A stretch of 64,000 nucleotides of DNA from Diphasiastrum complanatum (GCA_029204225.1 CM055092.1:20068036-20132035); one strand, 5' to 3'. Shown: positions 11,124 through 21,672, counted from the first letter of the stretch. The notes: a model not told the origin generated them from the sequence alone. Numbers and translations: made by a program.

Positions 11124-14100
11124 ATGGCATCTATAAATGCATATCTTTTGGATACTAATGAAAGGCTCAACAAAACTAACTATTCCATATGGAAAGTTAG
11201 AATGGAATCTATCATGATCATGCAAGATCTGATGGAAATTGTAAATGGTAAGGAGGGTGAACCTATTCATCCTCAAGAAAAAGCCAAATACATCAAGAGG
11301 TGCAATGTTGCACTACATTGCATAAAAATGAATGTTGCAAATGAACTCTTAAGAGAGGTAGGAGATTGCACTTCAGCTCAAGATGCTTGGGAGACTTTGC
11401 AAAAGGTCTATGAATCCAAGAACCAAACTAGAATTTTAGCTTTGAAGAATCAAATCTATAGAAGCTATCAAAAGAAAGGAGAGAGTGCACATACTTTTGT
11501 CCTAAGAGTAAAGGAATTGAACAAAGAGCTAGCCTTTATAGGTGACCCTATCAAGGATGAAGAGCTTGTTCAACTCATATTGAATGGACTAAGCTTTGAA
11601 TTTGACAATTTGGTTCAGGGATATGCAATTATGGGTAAGCTACCCATACTTGAAGAACTCCAAGGCACACTCATGGTCGAGGAATCAAGAAGGAGCCAAA
11701 TGCAAGAGAGGATGGATAGGCTTTCCATCCAAGGTGGAGATGACCAAGCTCTCTTCACCAAAGGCAAAGGCAAGTACAAAGGCAAAGGATCAACATTCAA
11801 GAAGTCTACAAAGCTTGAGGATCAAGAAGGACCCCCAAAGGCATCTCCATCAACCACCAAAGTCAAGAAGGACAAATCAAAGGTGAAGTGCTACTATTGT
11901 AGCAAGATGGGGCATTATGCCTCGGAATGCTTCAAGAGGAAGCAAGATCAAAGCCAAGACAACATGAGCAAAGAGGAGGAGGAGGAGAGTTCACATGAGG
12001 ACTCTCTCATGATGTCCATATTTTCTTCAACAAGCTTCAAAGGAGAAGATCCTTGGTGGATTGACTCGGGTGCTAGTTCACACATGACTAGTAAAAGGGA
12101 GTTTTTATCTTCTCTCTTATCTTATGATGGACCTATAAAGTCTATCTATACAGCAAATGATGAAGCTTGTAAGATTGAAGGAGTTGGTAGCATTCCCCTT
12201 TGCTTAGGATCTTCCAAAAAGATCAACATAGAAGGTGTTTTGTACATTCCTACAATAACAAAGAATCTACTAAGTGTTGGCCAAATGGTAGACAATGGTT
12301 TCAATGTTGACTTTGCTTCAAATGAATGTTTCATCAAGAAGAAGGGTAAGATAGTGGCTAAGGGCACTAGACTTGGCAAACTTTATAAGCTGGATGCATT
12401 TGTGGATACTAATGTTGTCATGTTGGCCGAGAAGAGCAAGATATCTACCTTTACTTTATGGCACAAAAGACTTGGACATGTCAACTCGGGTTCCATGGAG
12501 GCTATGATCAAGGAGGAGTATGCTTTAGGCCTACCAAGGTCTATTGGGAAGGAAGACAAGGTTTGTGAAGTTTGTGCCTTATCCAAGGCACATAAGAAGG
12601 TGTTTCCTAACTCCATCACAAAGTCATCTCATCCTCTTGAACTCATACACTCGGATGTGCACATTGCTAGCACCAAATCTAATGGAGGTTCATCCATGTT
12701 TTTAACCTTCATTGATGACTACTCAAGATATTGTTGGGTGTTCTTACTTTCTTTCAAGTCTCAAGTATTTGATACTTTTGTAAAGTTCAAGTTGTTTGTG
12801 GAAAAGCATCATAATCATAGCATCAAGATTCTTAGAAGTGACAATGGTGGAGAATTCATCTCCAATGAGTTCAAGGCCTTTTGTGAGGAGGAAGGGATCA
12901 AGAAAGATACTTCTTGTCATTACACTCCTCAACAAAATGGAGTTGCTGAAAGAAGGAATAGAACATTATGTGAATGTTCTAAGGCTTTAAGATTAGATGC
13001 TTGTTTGCCCAAATCCTTTTGGGGTGAGTCTCTTGTATGTGCAAACTACTTGATGAATAGGGTGTCTTGCAAAGCAATTGAAGGCAAAACTCCTTATGAG
13101 ATGTTGTATGGAAAGAAACCCAATCTTAATCACTTGAAAGTTTTTGGGTGTATATGTTATGTGAATGTGCCATTGGAAACAAGAACCAAGGAGGATCCAT
13201 CTTCCACAAGAGGGATCATGCTTGGATATGCAAGCTCAAGCAAGGGCTACAAACTCTATCTCCCATCCTTGAACAAATTTGTTTTTTCAAGGGATGTCAT
13301 CTTTGATGAACATCATATGCATATGCTTGAAGAAGGCTCAAGTGCTCCAACAATCAAGAAGAAGATGGCCGAGGAGCAAGATCTTGGTTTTGAGGAGGAG
13401 CTCATGGAGGAGCAAGCACCAAACCCACCTATCACACCAAGGAGATCTTCAAGGGCAAAAGTGGAGCCATCAAGGCTCACATATCAAGGCAAAGGACAGC
13501 AAGTTGAGGGTATCTCATCCACTTCTTATTCTTTATCTAGTTTTGAAGAACCGTCTAATGTTGAAGATGCATTGAACTCCAAAGAATGGTATAAAGCTAT
13601 GTTGGATGAGTATGATGCCTTGATTGAGAATGAAACTTGGTTGCTTGTTGAGAGACCTCAAAGGAATGTAATAGGATGCAAGTGGGTCTTCAAGCTTAAG
13701 TTGAATGCAAATGGGAGTGTTAACAAACATAAAGCAAGATTAGTTGCAAAAGGTTATGCTCAAGAGAGAGGGATAGACTATGAGGAAACTTTTGCACCCG
13801 TGGCCAAGATGGTCACAATAAGACTAATCATTGCACTTGCATCACATTTTGGATGGATTCTATGTCAAATGGATGTCTCTAATGCTTTCTTGAATGGTTT
13901 TTTGGAAGAGGATATCTATATGGAGCAGCCACAAGGGTTCATCAAGCATGGAATGGAGAACAAAGTATGCCATCTCCAAAGAAGCATCTATGGCTTGAAG
14001 CAAGCCTCGAGATCTTGGAATTCAAGACTACATTGCTATCTTATTTCACTTTCTTTTGTTCAAAGTGAATATGATCCCACTCTTTACATTAAGTTTGATG

Positions 14101-14681
14101 ATGTTGGTATTGTACTTTTACTCATTTATGTAGATGACATCATCATTAGTGGAAATAGTGTTGATGGTATTAAAAAAATCAAGATAGATCTATCCTTAGA
14201 ATTCAAGATGGTAGATCTAGGGTGTCTTCACTTCATCTTAGGCATAGAAGTACTTAGAGGGTCTGATTTTATCTTTATAAGTCAAGTAAACTATGCTCAA
14301 AGTCTTTTGAAGAAGTTTAAGATGGAAGTATGCAAAAGTGTTGACACACCAATGGAGCAAGATGTAAAAGTGCCAAATGAAGATGATGAAAGATCCTTCA
14401 TGGACATCACTTTGTTTAGGCAACTTATAGGTTCCTTAATGTGGATCACTATAACTAGACCAGATATTAGCTTTACTGTATGTAGGTTGAGCCAATCCAT
14501 GCAAAAGCCATTGAATATCCATTGGAAAAAGGCTAAGAGGATTCTAAGATACATCTCGGGTACATTGGATTTTGGGATTCTATATAGAGGAGATGTGATT
14601 AACCTTCATGCATTTAGTGATTCAGATTTTGCAGGGGACAAGAGGATAGGAAATCAACAAGTGCCTATTCAACTTTCATAG
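11124..14681 (+). CDS. E5 Copia gag-pol polyprotein (1185 aa, up to a frameshift in RNase H)
   Basis: One frame carries gag (MASINAYLLDTNERLNKTNY..., residues 1-250), zinc knuckle CYYCSKMGHYASEC (about 256-269), and aspartic protease WWIDSGASSHM (Asp about 314). Next come the pre-integrase finger (LWHKRLGHVNS...CEVCALSKAHKK), and integrase with HSDVH (Asp about 510), RSDNGGEF (about 572) and QNGVAERRNRT (Glu about 609). Reverse transcriptase starts around 815, with QMDVSNAFLNG and the active-site YVDDIIISGN (1002-1011). The frame enters RNase H (FSDSDFAGDK) and ends early because one base is missing near 14645; the protein should continue in the next frame. ATG 11124 is chosen because it starts the conserved Copia gag N-terminus. 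All catalytic residues named are intact. It would yield the virus-like particle and perform cDNA synthesis and integration. Confidence 0.95.
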   Translation: MASINAYLLDTNERLNKTNYSIWKVRMESIMIMQDLMEIVNGKEGEPIHPQEKAKYIKRCNVALHCIKMNVANELLREVGDCTSAQDAWETLQKVYESKNQTRILALKNQIYRSYQKKGESAHTFVLRVKELNKELAFIGDPIKDEELVQLILNGLSFEFDNLVQGYAIMGKLPILEELQGTLMVEESRRSQMQERMDRLSIQGGDDQALFTKGKGKYKGKGSTFKKSTKLEDQEGPPKASPSTTKVKKDKSKVKCYYCSKMGHYASECFKRKQDQSQDNMSKEEEEESSHEDSLMMSIFSSTSFKGEDPWWIDSGASSHMTSKREFLSSLLSYDGPIKSIYTANDEACKIEGVGSIPLCLGSSKKINIEGVLYIPTITKNLLSVGQMVDNGFNVDFASNECFIKKKGKIVAKGTRLGKLYKLDAFVDTNVVMLAEKSKISTFTLWHKRLGHVNSGSMEAMIKEEYALGLPRSIGKEDKVCEVCALSKAHKKVFPNSITKSSHPLELIHSDVHIASTKSNGGSSMFLTFIDDYSRYCWVFLLSFKSQVFDTFVKFKLFVEKHHNHSIKILRSDNGGEFISNEFKAFCEEEGIKKDTSCHYTPQQNGVAERRNRTLCECSKALRLDACLPKSFWGESLVCANYLMNRVSCKAIEGKTPYEMLYGKKPNLNHLKVFGCICYVNVPLETRTKEDPSSTRGIMLGYASSSKGYKLYLPSLNKFVFSRDVIFDEHHMHMLEEGSSAPTIKKKMAEEQDLGFEEELMEEQAPNPPITPRRSSRAKVEPSRLTYQGKGQQVEGISSTSYSLSSFEEPSNVEDALNSKEWYKAMLDEYDALIENETWLLVERPQRNVIGCKWVFKLKLNANGSVNKHKARLVAKGYAQERGIDYEETFAPVAKMVTIRLIIALASHFGWILCQMDVSNAFLNGFLEEDIYMEQPQGFIKHGMENKVCHLQRSIYGLKQASRSWNSRLHCYLISLSFVQSEYDPTLYIKFDDVGIVLLLIYVDDIIISGNSVDGIKKIKIDLSLEFKMVDLGCLHFILGIEVLRGSDFIFISQVNYAQSLLKKFKMEVCKSVDTPMEQDVKVPNEDDERSFMDITLFRQLIGSLMWITITRPDISFTVCRLSQSMQKPLNIHWKKAKRILRYISGTLDFGILYRGDVINLHAFSDSDFAGDKRIGNQQVPIQLS

Positions 14682-14689
14682 GAGAAGGT

Positions 14690-15091
14690 GTGGTTTCATG
14701 GCTTTCAAAAAAGCAAGAAACTATATCTCTATCTTCAACCGAGGCCGAGTACAAAGCTTTGACAACCACTACAAAGGAGGTACTTTGGATCAAGAGATTA
14801 TTGGTGGAACTAAAGATCATGGATTCAGAGGAGGCACCAATCATCTACAATGACAATATATCAGCCCAACACCTTGCATCTAACCCAATCTTCCATGCAA
14901 GATCTAAGCACATTGAGATATGCCATCACTTTGTGAGAGAAATGGTGCAAGCCAAGGAGATTGCTTTGGAGCATGTTCCAAGCAATGAATGTGTAGCTGA
15001 TCTACTTACTAAACCACTTCAAAAGACACCTTTTATGAAGTTCAGATCATCACTTGGAGTGATTAGTAAAGCAATGATTGAACCAAGCTAG
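14690..15091 (+). CDS. E5 RNase H C-terminal part, displaced by the frameshift
   Basis: 133 codons in the frame one step from gag-pol: VSWLSKKQETISLSSTEAEY, KEVLWIKRLL, DNISAQHLASNPIFHARSKH, IEICHHFVRE and VADLLTKPLQ. These are the conserved blocks of Copia RNase H, and the stop at 15089-15091 is 14 bp before the 3' LTR. The Glu of STEAEY and the Asp of YNDN are present. The fragment has no own function; in the intact parent it is fused to the 1185-aa product. Single-base loss is more likely than programmed shifting because no slippery site is visible. Confidence 0.9.
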   Translation: MVSWLSKKQETISLSSTEAEYKALTTTTKEVLWIKRLLVELKIMDSEEAPIIYNDNISAQHLASNPIFHARSKHIEICHHFVREMVQAKEIALEHVPSNECVADLLTKPLQKTPFMKFRSSLGVISKAMIEPS

Positions 15092-15094
15092 ATA

Positions 15095-15105
15095 GTGAGG
15101 AGGAG
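15095..15105 (+). promoter_or_regulatory. E5 polypurine tract
   Basis: GTGAGGAGGAG lies directly before TGTTAAAAATTC of the 3' LTR, the expected primer for plus-strand DNA synthesis. Confidence 0.85.
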
Positions 15106-15788
15106 TGTTAAAAATTCACAATTCTAGCTTGACTAGTTTTGGTCATATGACTTGTAAATAGTTAGATGGTCATGATGTGGCTTGTCACACGTGCCAAATA
15201 GCATAGGATTCCATTCATAAGGATGTTCTCAAGTAGACCTAAGTGTTAGAACCTTTGGAATGAGTCCAAATTATGCTTAGATACAAGGGAGAAAAAATAG
15301 GAGCTATTTTTGGTAATTTTTGCATTGTTGAGGGATCTCCAAGATTCCAACCCTAACTTGGTAGGGATGAAAGATCCACCAAAATTAGCATTAGGGATAG
15401 GTTTAGGGCTACTCATACCTGCCCAAAACCGTGATGGATCATGTATATATAGGTGATGATATCTCACCAAAATCAATCAAGCAATTTCATGTTTTTTCTC
15501 TCATAATGGTGCAATTGCTCTCTATGTTCATAATTGCTTGAGTACTTGTGATTACTAATGATTATAGGATTGAATGTAGGTCTGGTGTACAGTACTCAGA
15601 CTGTGGGAGGCCGTACTTTCACACGTGTGAAGCCTTCTTCAAGGATTTGGGCCATTTAGTGAGGTTCAAGCATAGGTTTTTGATGAAATTTTGATGGTTC
15701 AACTTGTGCTAATCTTATGAAATCATAATCTATTGTTTTCCTCATCATTTCAAGTGTTTTAGGATCCTTATTTGCTGTAATTTTTACA
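15106..15788 (+). repeat. E5 3' LTR
   Basis: Direct repeat of 9634-10315, one base longer, ending in TTTTTACA before the second CTTTC. The TTCACACGTGTGAA palindrome is at 15618-15631. Confidence 0.96.
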
Positions 15789-15793
15789 CTTTC
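15789..15793. repeat. Target-site duplication of E5, right copy (CTTTC)
   Basis: Matches 9629-9633 and abuts the CA end of the 3' LTR. Confidence 0.93.
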
Positions 15794-16320
15794 TGCAAGG
15801 TTAATCCTACCTGTGTGCCCAACAACACGACAAGATTTTTGTACGTCTCAGGAAGACTTCCTAAGAGTGTCATAACAACATCGGTGTCTTGAATAGCAGA
15901 TCCAACTGCGGCTAACTGCCCTATTAAGGATTTAAAAGTATTCATTTGATCTGCCATGCTAGACATTTTCATTTGAAAGAACTTCTTTCTTAGGAAAAGT
16001 CGGGTATTAACATCTTGAGACTCAAAGGTCTCGACCAAGATGTCCCAAGCCTCTTTAGAGGTTTTAGCATGGCTTACATGGATAATTACATTATCCCGTA
16101 AATTCAGAATAATGGAGGCTAATGCCCGCCCATCACGCATCTCCCACTTGCTAAGTGTCTCTTCACTTCCCGTGTTAGGCTTCAGTTCAGTCCCTTCCAC
16201 TATTTTGAGTAAATTCTTCTCTAACAATAGCATTCGCATTTTTAGCTTCCATAAATGAAAACCTGAACCATCAAACCTTTCGATGAGGTGATGGGTTTCA
16301 GTCAAGGATTTTGCCATCAC
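15789..16320 (-). pseudogene. E4: Copia gag N-terminal part
   Basis: 178 open codons on the minus strand from ATG 16320: MMAKSLTETHHLIERFDGSG, FHLWKLKMRMLLLEKNL, KWEMRDGRALASIILNL, SKEAWDILVETFES, LRKKFFQMKM, VVMTLLGSLPETYKNLV. This is a UBN2-type Copia gag. The frame runs straight into the left border of E5 at LTLQKV and resumes at 9633. It is the same family as E1. Downstream pol is missing because the element is truncated at 9466. Confidence 0.9.
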
Positions 16321-17302
16321 TCGGTGTGGCTTATGACCCTTAACCGACTAATGATGAGAATGCTAATTGGTTGTAGCACGGGAGCGGAAAGTAGACACAC
16401 AATTTGCAAAAGAAATGCAACTGTCACAAATATCGCAGAGCTCTCAGAGCTCGTTGAATGACACTGACTTTGTTGAATCAGGGGCTACCATATTTAAAGC
16501 CAAAAAACAATATGTGAACTAGACAATGTTTTGCAGATTTAGTTCAAGATAAGAAAATTAAACAACATTCCTTCAAATTGAATGTTTAAAAGTTGCTTTA
16601 AAGTTTCAGAAAGGTAAGAGTAGTCCCCTGATAGGCTCGCTGTGTAATGTTCAGAAAGTTATGTAGACTTCTCTATTGTATCACGGATACTGTGCTCGAT
16701 TACAAAAAAAAATACGAATCTGGAACGTATTGCACTAATCGCAGAATGCACTACGTTGCACAGTGCGCTATACGATACATTTGATTAGTATGAAAGGGCA
16801 CTGATTAAACGTAGATAGGAGCCAATCTCTTGGAATTGGAAGGAGCAGGTATTGAACATGATTTTGGAAGGCCGTCGCATTTTCTTTCCATGCTCACCAG
16901 GGATCTACACCACCTCTTGTGCATGACTCTTGTAGACGTTCGGATCTCTTATGCAGAATGTTTGCTTGCAATAGAGAGTATTTGGCAACTACCAACCATC
17001 AGATACCCCGGAGAGATGGGCTCCAAGATTGCAGCACTGAAGCATCAAACCAATGGTACTCGTAAATGTCGCAAAGAGTGCAAAAGAAATTGTAGTTTCT
17101 GGAAATGAGACAATGCAGTAGGAATGCGACAGCCTCTGATGGGTGCTGGGCCGCATCATAAAACTCCTTTCAGAATCTTGCTTACAGTAGTTGCAACAGT
17201 GATTAGCATTTCACTTCGGAAGCGCAGGCCCTGAAAATCAGAAGAGTGTTTGCTAGAGCATCAGTTTCTGACACGCTTGCTATAGCGCATCAGAGGAGTG
17301 AT
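16321..17302 (-). other. E4 untranslated leader
   Basis: About 980 bp between the PBS at 17303-17315 and the gag start at 16320 on the minus strand. No supported coding region. A 92-codon plus-strand frame at 16830-17108 has no recognisable motif and opposes the transcript, so it is not annotated. Confidence 0.65.
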
Positions 17303-17315
17303 GGCTTTGATACCA
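17303..17315 (-). promoter_or_regulatory. E4 primer-binding site
   Basis: On the minus strand TGGTATCAAAGCC, one mismatch from the initiator-Met PBS, follows the LTR end CCGCAATA with a short spacer. Confidence 0.8.
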
Positions 17316-17513
17316 TATTGCGGAACGAAAGAGAGACAAAGAGAAAATATATATTGATTGATGTCAATGAGAGCAATAGCTCTTACATATAGAAAGTGAC
17401 AGAGAGGTGTCTCTCTCTGTGTATGTCGCAGAGGTGCAACAGTTGGGGACCCAAGTGGTCCACGTGGCATATAATAGTCATTTAGACATTTAGACTATAC
17501 ATTATATTTAACA
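17316..17513 (-). repeat. E4 5' LTR (about 195 bp)
   Basis: Minus strand begins TGTTAAATATAATG at 17513 and ends near CCGCAATA at 17316-17321. It closely matches the E10 3' LTR at 31915-32110 over its whole length (shared blocks include GACTATTATATGCCACGTGG, CACTTTCTATATG and TATATTTTCTCTTTGTCTC), so E4 and E10 are one family. The exact 3' boundary (CA or CAATA) is ambiguous by 3 bp. Confidence 0.85.
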
Positions 17514-18400
17514 ACAAGCAGTTCTCAAGAATGTACATGGAGCCACTAGGAGAGGATTGACGTCATTGTAACATTCTATGAGGAAATCAGATTGCGACTA
17601 CCACTATGATTAAAATACTTCCATAATCACTACAATTGATCCATCACTGCTAGTTGGACCTGCACCAAATCTCTTTCATTAGGAAAAACCTATAAAAAAG
17701 AGTTCACACACTTCAAATCTGTCCCCAGCACACTTCAACTGGCTACCCCTAGAGTGCTACACAAGGATTGATCTCCTTTTGAGGCCTGCATGCTTTGTGA
17801 GATAGTTAGGCTCTCAAGTAGCTGTTACTTGAATAGTGGAGAATCACGTTCCATGATTACTTATGATCAAGAGTGAATTTCTGACCACTGATCTATGCAC
17901 TGCCATCTCAACGTGGAGAATGTCATGCGGTTGTATGTTGTATTTTGACTGCTGAATTGAGGTAATCACAATTGGTGACCATGTACCGCATTGCGAGCGT
18001 TTTGCTATCGACTTGCTGCCCGCTCATGACTTAGTTCCAAGATGTGATAGCAACCACAACCCATGACTGAGATTTCCCCGGTTAAGCATTTGGTGATTCA
18101 ACATTCTGATGGTATGTATTTCACTCCTACACTTTCTAGAATTATGTGAATTAATGTATATGAAATATGACAGTCAATGTGTATAGTGTCTTTAGTTTCT
18201 TGTTTATAAATTTCTAACAATCATTTGTATCTATGCTTATTAATTATCATTTTTGTATTTATTAGCAAGAGTTGAGTGGGCTAAAATTAGAGAGAAAAAA
18301 GAGAAAAAAAAAATAGAAGAGAACAAAAAGAAAAAATGTGTTATCTATACAAACTTTCAGTTTCAATTTATTTCAGAAAAATTGAACTCAATCATGAGTA
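17514..18400. other. Intergenic stretch without recognised genes
   Basis: No homologous reading frame or terminal repeat could be placed. The region near 17690-18120 has the low-GC, TATA-like character of LTR or leader DNA. The part 18280-18400 is A-rich with an open frame that is lysine- and glutamate-rich by composition only. Confidence 0.4.
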
Positions 18401-18694
18401 TTATGATGTATATTCCTGATAGGTATTGTTGTTGTACAAATGATCATCCTTTGCCATCCAACGTAGCAGATTCTTTTGATGTCGATCAATCATTGTTGGT
18501 GCATCTGTCTCAGGCATAACTCCCTTGGGCTCTCTTCCATCAACTATGTCATAAACTTGCTCTGCCTTTAAACAAAGCTTCATAACTTTCTTCCAGCTAT
18601 AGAATCCAGTTCCACTGAACAATGGTGGTTTCAACTTGGATGTTGACATTGATGTTAGTCCATCACTCTCCATCCTATCACACACCACAATCAC
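18401..18694 (-). pseudogene. E6: Copia gag N-terminus
   Basis: From ATG 18694 (or 18676) on the minus strand: MESDGLTSMSTSKLKPPLFS, GTGFYSWKKVMKLCL, VYDIVDGREPKG, NLLRWMAKDDH. This matches the start of Copia gag proteins (substrate-like DUF4219/UBN2 region). It begins 15 bp after the PBS, which supports the start. The coding similarity stops at about 18440, so the rest of the element is missing. Confidence 0.8.
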
Positions 18695-18708
18695 TTTTCA
18701 GAACCTAG

Positions 18709-18721
18709 GGTTCTGATACCA
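18709..18721 (-). promoter_or_regulatory. E6 primer-binding site
   Basis: Minus strand TGGTATCAGAACC, one mismatch from the initiator-Met site, immediately after the LTR end. Confidence 0.88.
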
Positions 18722-19005
18722 TGAAAAGAAGACAAGCACAGATGGAAAAAAACCAGAAAACAGAGCACAAGAGATGATAAACAAAATGTACTAACTTCTT
18801 CATTATCTTATGCAGATATATGTACATTGCAGAGGCTACGTGAGGCTCAAGAGCCTTCCAAGTTAAGCCTAAATCTACTCAACTGCCTACCAATAACTAG
18901 CTAACATTTAGCTCTAACCTAACACCTAACTAACTGCCTACAAATCAGCCTCTGTGGCTGACTCTGCACCAACAGCTGGTTGGTGAAATGCTTGAATGCT
19001 TAACA
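18722..19005 (-). repeat. E6 5' LTR (284 bp)
   Basis: On the minus strand it begins TGTTAAGCATTCAAGC at 19005 and ends TCTTCTTTTCA at 18722, directly abutting the PBS. There is only one LTR, so its age cannot be read. Confidence 0.82.
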
Positions 19006-19266
19006 GTCCGTAATTATTGACGTTCACCTCATTTTGAGTCCTTTTTGGGCCCTATATTATGTTTCATAATAAATATAGGGACATTTTCTACAAACTGCAA
19101 ATCAGAAAACTGCCTATGGTGTGCGTGTGTGAGAGAGGGTGCAAATAAAAAAAAATGCCTATGGTGTGCGTGTGTTAAAGCGCAAATCAGAAAACTGCCT
19201 ATGGTGTGCGTGCGTGAGAGAGAGACAGAGAATGCAAGAGAGAGTAAGAGACATCCAGCGAACGAC

Positions 19267-19411
<145 letters not shown>

Positions 19412-19473
19412 CTATAGGGGATATTCCACTCCGTATAGTCATTTAGATAACCTTCTCTCTATATTCCAAGAGA

Positions 19474-21163
19474 GTTGGCTTATGCAGCGTTAATGAAATC
19501 ATATTTACAATGACAAAGCTCTAAACATAACCGACAATCTGGCAACTATTGCCATACACTTGAGTCAGAAAATTATAATGAAAGCAGATTCTGACCAGGG
19601 AGTAAATATTTTGTGGGAGTGGCTGGAGCAGAAGTATGGTCCCCATACAACAGTGGAGGTCATGCGTCTTGAGAGTCAGCTAGACACTTTGAAATTTGTT
19701 AAAGGTGAGGATTTGAAGACACATATTAACAAGTTCAAAGAAATTTTTGATCTTTTAGCTGCTGCAGGTTCAAAACATCAAGTTAGCAACGTTAGTCAGA
19801 GACTTAAGTTATTGAAGTCAATGTCGTATTCATGGGAAAGTACGGTGCATAACTAAAGGCTGAAAAGGAACGATACATGGGATGAGACAGTTGAAGACTT
19901 GCTACAAGTGGAGTTAATGCGTAAGGAATGTGGTGTTGGACAACCAAGTTTTGAACATGCATTGTACACAAAAGGAGGCAAGTCTCAGAGCAAGAAGAAT
20001 TCTCAAGTCACCAAGGAAGATGGTGATTCCAAGTAGCAAGGCAAAAAGAAAAAGAGATTCGCCAAGAAAGGTCAGTACAGGATGTGTTTCGAGTATGGAC
20101 ACTACAAAGCTAAATGCAAGATGTCCAAGGAGAAGGCGAAGGAAGTCACAAAGAATTCTGCAAGTTTAGAAGAAAATGTGATGATTAAGGGAGAATTGTA
20201 CATAGCTACAGTACCATCAACTGAGAACCAGTGCATGGCATCAGTAGAGAAGGAGACCATAGTCAGGTTTCTTCCAAAGGAGTAGGTAATTTGTAGCTGA
20301 AGCTTCTCAATGGAGATATTGTGAAGATTCCAGGAGCATTGCTTGTGCCTAAGTTGCGGAAGAATTAACTTTCGATTGCTAGTGTGGCTAATGCAAGTCT
20401 AAAGGTGGTCTTTGATAACAATGCAGTTTCCTTTTTCTTTAAAGATGCGTATGTGGTTGGGCATATCTCGCACAAGGCTTCGGTAATGAAAATCTCTATG
20501 AACTAGAGCTTGATGATGATGAGGCCATGGCAGCAGTTCACAAAGACAGTTTGGAACTATGGCATAGGCGCTATGGGCATGTGTGTTTTCAAACATTGCT
20601 TGACATGCAGAAGCATGAAATAGTGTTGGGAATGAATTTTCAGCAAGGAAGCATGGGCACATGTGAAGCATGCATGTTAGAAAAGCATCACAGAAGATCT
20701 TATTCTAATGTCGGCGGGACAAGAGCAAGTGATGTTTTGGAGCTAGTTCATTCTTATTTATGTGGGCCTATGGAGCTGCCAAGTAATGGCAATGCAGAAT
20801 ATTTCATCAATTTCATTGATGATTTTAGCAAGAGAGCAACCATCTACTTTTTGAAGCATAAAAGTGATGCTTGTGAAGCCTTTAAATTTTTTAAAGTATA
20901 TGTAGAGAAGCAGACAGGAAAATTGCTTAAGAAGCTACGAACTGACGGGGGAGGTGAATATCTCAGCAATTCTTTTCACGAATTTTGTGAGCAGCATGGA
21001 ATTGAGCATCAACTCACAACAAGGCATACTCCACAACAAAATGGAGTAGTAGAGCGAAAGAATAGGACCATTGTGAATGTAGCCAAGAGTATGTTAGTGC
21101 AAAGTGGTTTGACAAAAGATTTATGGAGTGAAGCAGTAGCAACAACAGTATATTTGCATAATT
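19474..21163 (+). pseudogene. E7: Ty1/Copia gag to integrase remnant
   Basis: Gag (about 19500-20240) has ILWEWLEQKYGPHTTVEVMR, LDTLKFVKGEDLKTHINKF, a stop after TVHN, and a zinc knuckle reading CFEYGHYKAKC, in which the second Cys has become Tyr. The protease active-site DSG block is gone: coding similarity resumes only at LLNGDIVKIPGALLVPKL (about 20300). Integrase (20527-21163) has the finger ELWHRRYGHVCFQTLL...CEACMLEKHHRR and a core with VHSYLCGPM, where the first catalytic Asp is replaced by Tyr. RTDGGGEY and QNGVVERKNRT are kept. It ends abruptly after TTVYLHN. RT and RNase H are absent. Nonfunctional. Confidence 0.9.
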
Positions 21164-21437
21164 GATTAATCACGGTTGCTTTGGAGGGCGTCACACTTGA
21201 AGAGTCAAGAAGACGGAATGAGAGTAAGGATCTAGCGCAGATTCTTGAATGCTGTGACTCTCAATCCGCTTGATCTCTACTACACGCAAGCAGATCACAA
21301 ATTTTTAGATTCACGCTCCTCTCTCGAGCCTTTCACTTTTGAAAGGTAGAAATCTTTGTCACTAAAAATAGTAAGGCTCATTATGGCATATTAAGCATCC
21401 TGTTTTTTGTGAAGAAACGGGCCTCCACATAATTTTA

Positions 21438-21661
21438 GCACCCTGGCGCGTCAGGGTGCGCCAGCCAGGGGCTGGCCAAAAAGGCACAAGCGGGCGTCGT
21501 GGCGCCAGAGGGCAAGCAGCTCCCAAGTGGTGCCGGGCAGGCCCAAGTGGAACCGGGAACCGGGCAGGTGGCACTGGGCAGCTTCACACCCACCTGCACA
21601 CATTTATCTCAGAGATTTGCTTATGGGATAAACCCTGGTGCCCGACACGTAGCACCAGGGC
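21438..21661. repeat. GC-rich insert with hairpin-forming inverted ends
   Basis: A GC-rich block of about 224 bp in AT-rich surroundings. Its left end holds CTGGCGC / GCGCCAG (21443-21449 and 21458-21464). Its right end holds CCCTGGTGC / GCACCAGGG (21633-21641 and 21652-21660), a perfect 9-bp stem. The two ends also resemble each other in inverted orientation (ACCCTGGCGC against GCCCTGGTGC). This is the look of a MITE-like or foldback insertion. No target duplication was identified, so the class is uncertain. Confidence 0.45.
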
Positions 21662-21669
21662 AACCGGTT

Positions 21670-21672
<3 letters not shown>

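Larger units (their letters stand above)
9634..15788 (+). mobile_element. E5: nearly complete Ty1/Copia retrotransposon
   Basis: A 6155-bp element with 682-bp 5' and 683-bp 3' LTRs, TG...CA ends, initiator-Met PBS, one long gag-pol frame, polypurine tract and a CTTTC target duplication. By eye the LTRs differ at about four positions (two transitions near 10000 and 10068, plus one substitution and one inserted A near 10225/15685). This implies a recent insertion, since LTRs are identical at integration. It interrupts the gag of the older minus-strand Copia E4. One frameshift near 14645 in RNase H is the only break seen in coding sequence, so the copy is just short of autonomous. Confidence 0.97.

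Noticed and set aside
14640-14700. Programmed frameshift in E5
   Set aside because: The shift lies inside the RNase H core with one base missing relative to the conserved text, and no slippery heptamer is visible.
16830-17108. 92-codon plus-strand frame
   Set aside because: Lies in the E4 leader on the opposite strand; no motif or homology.
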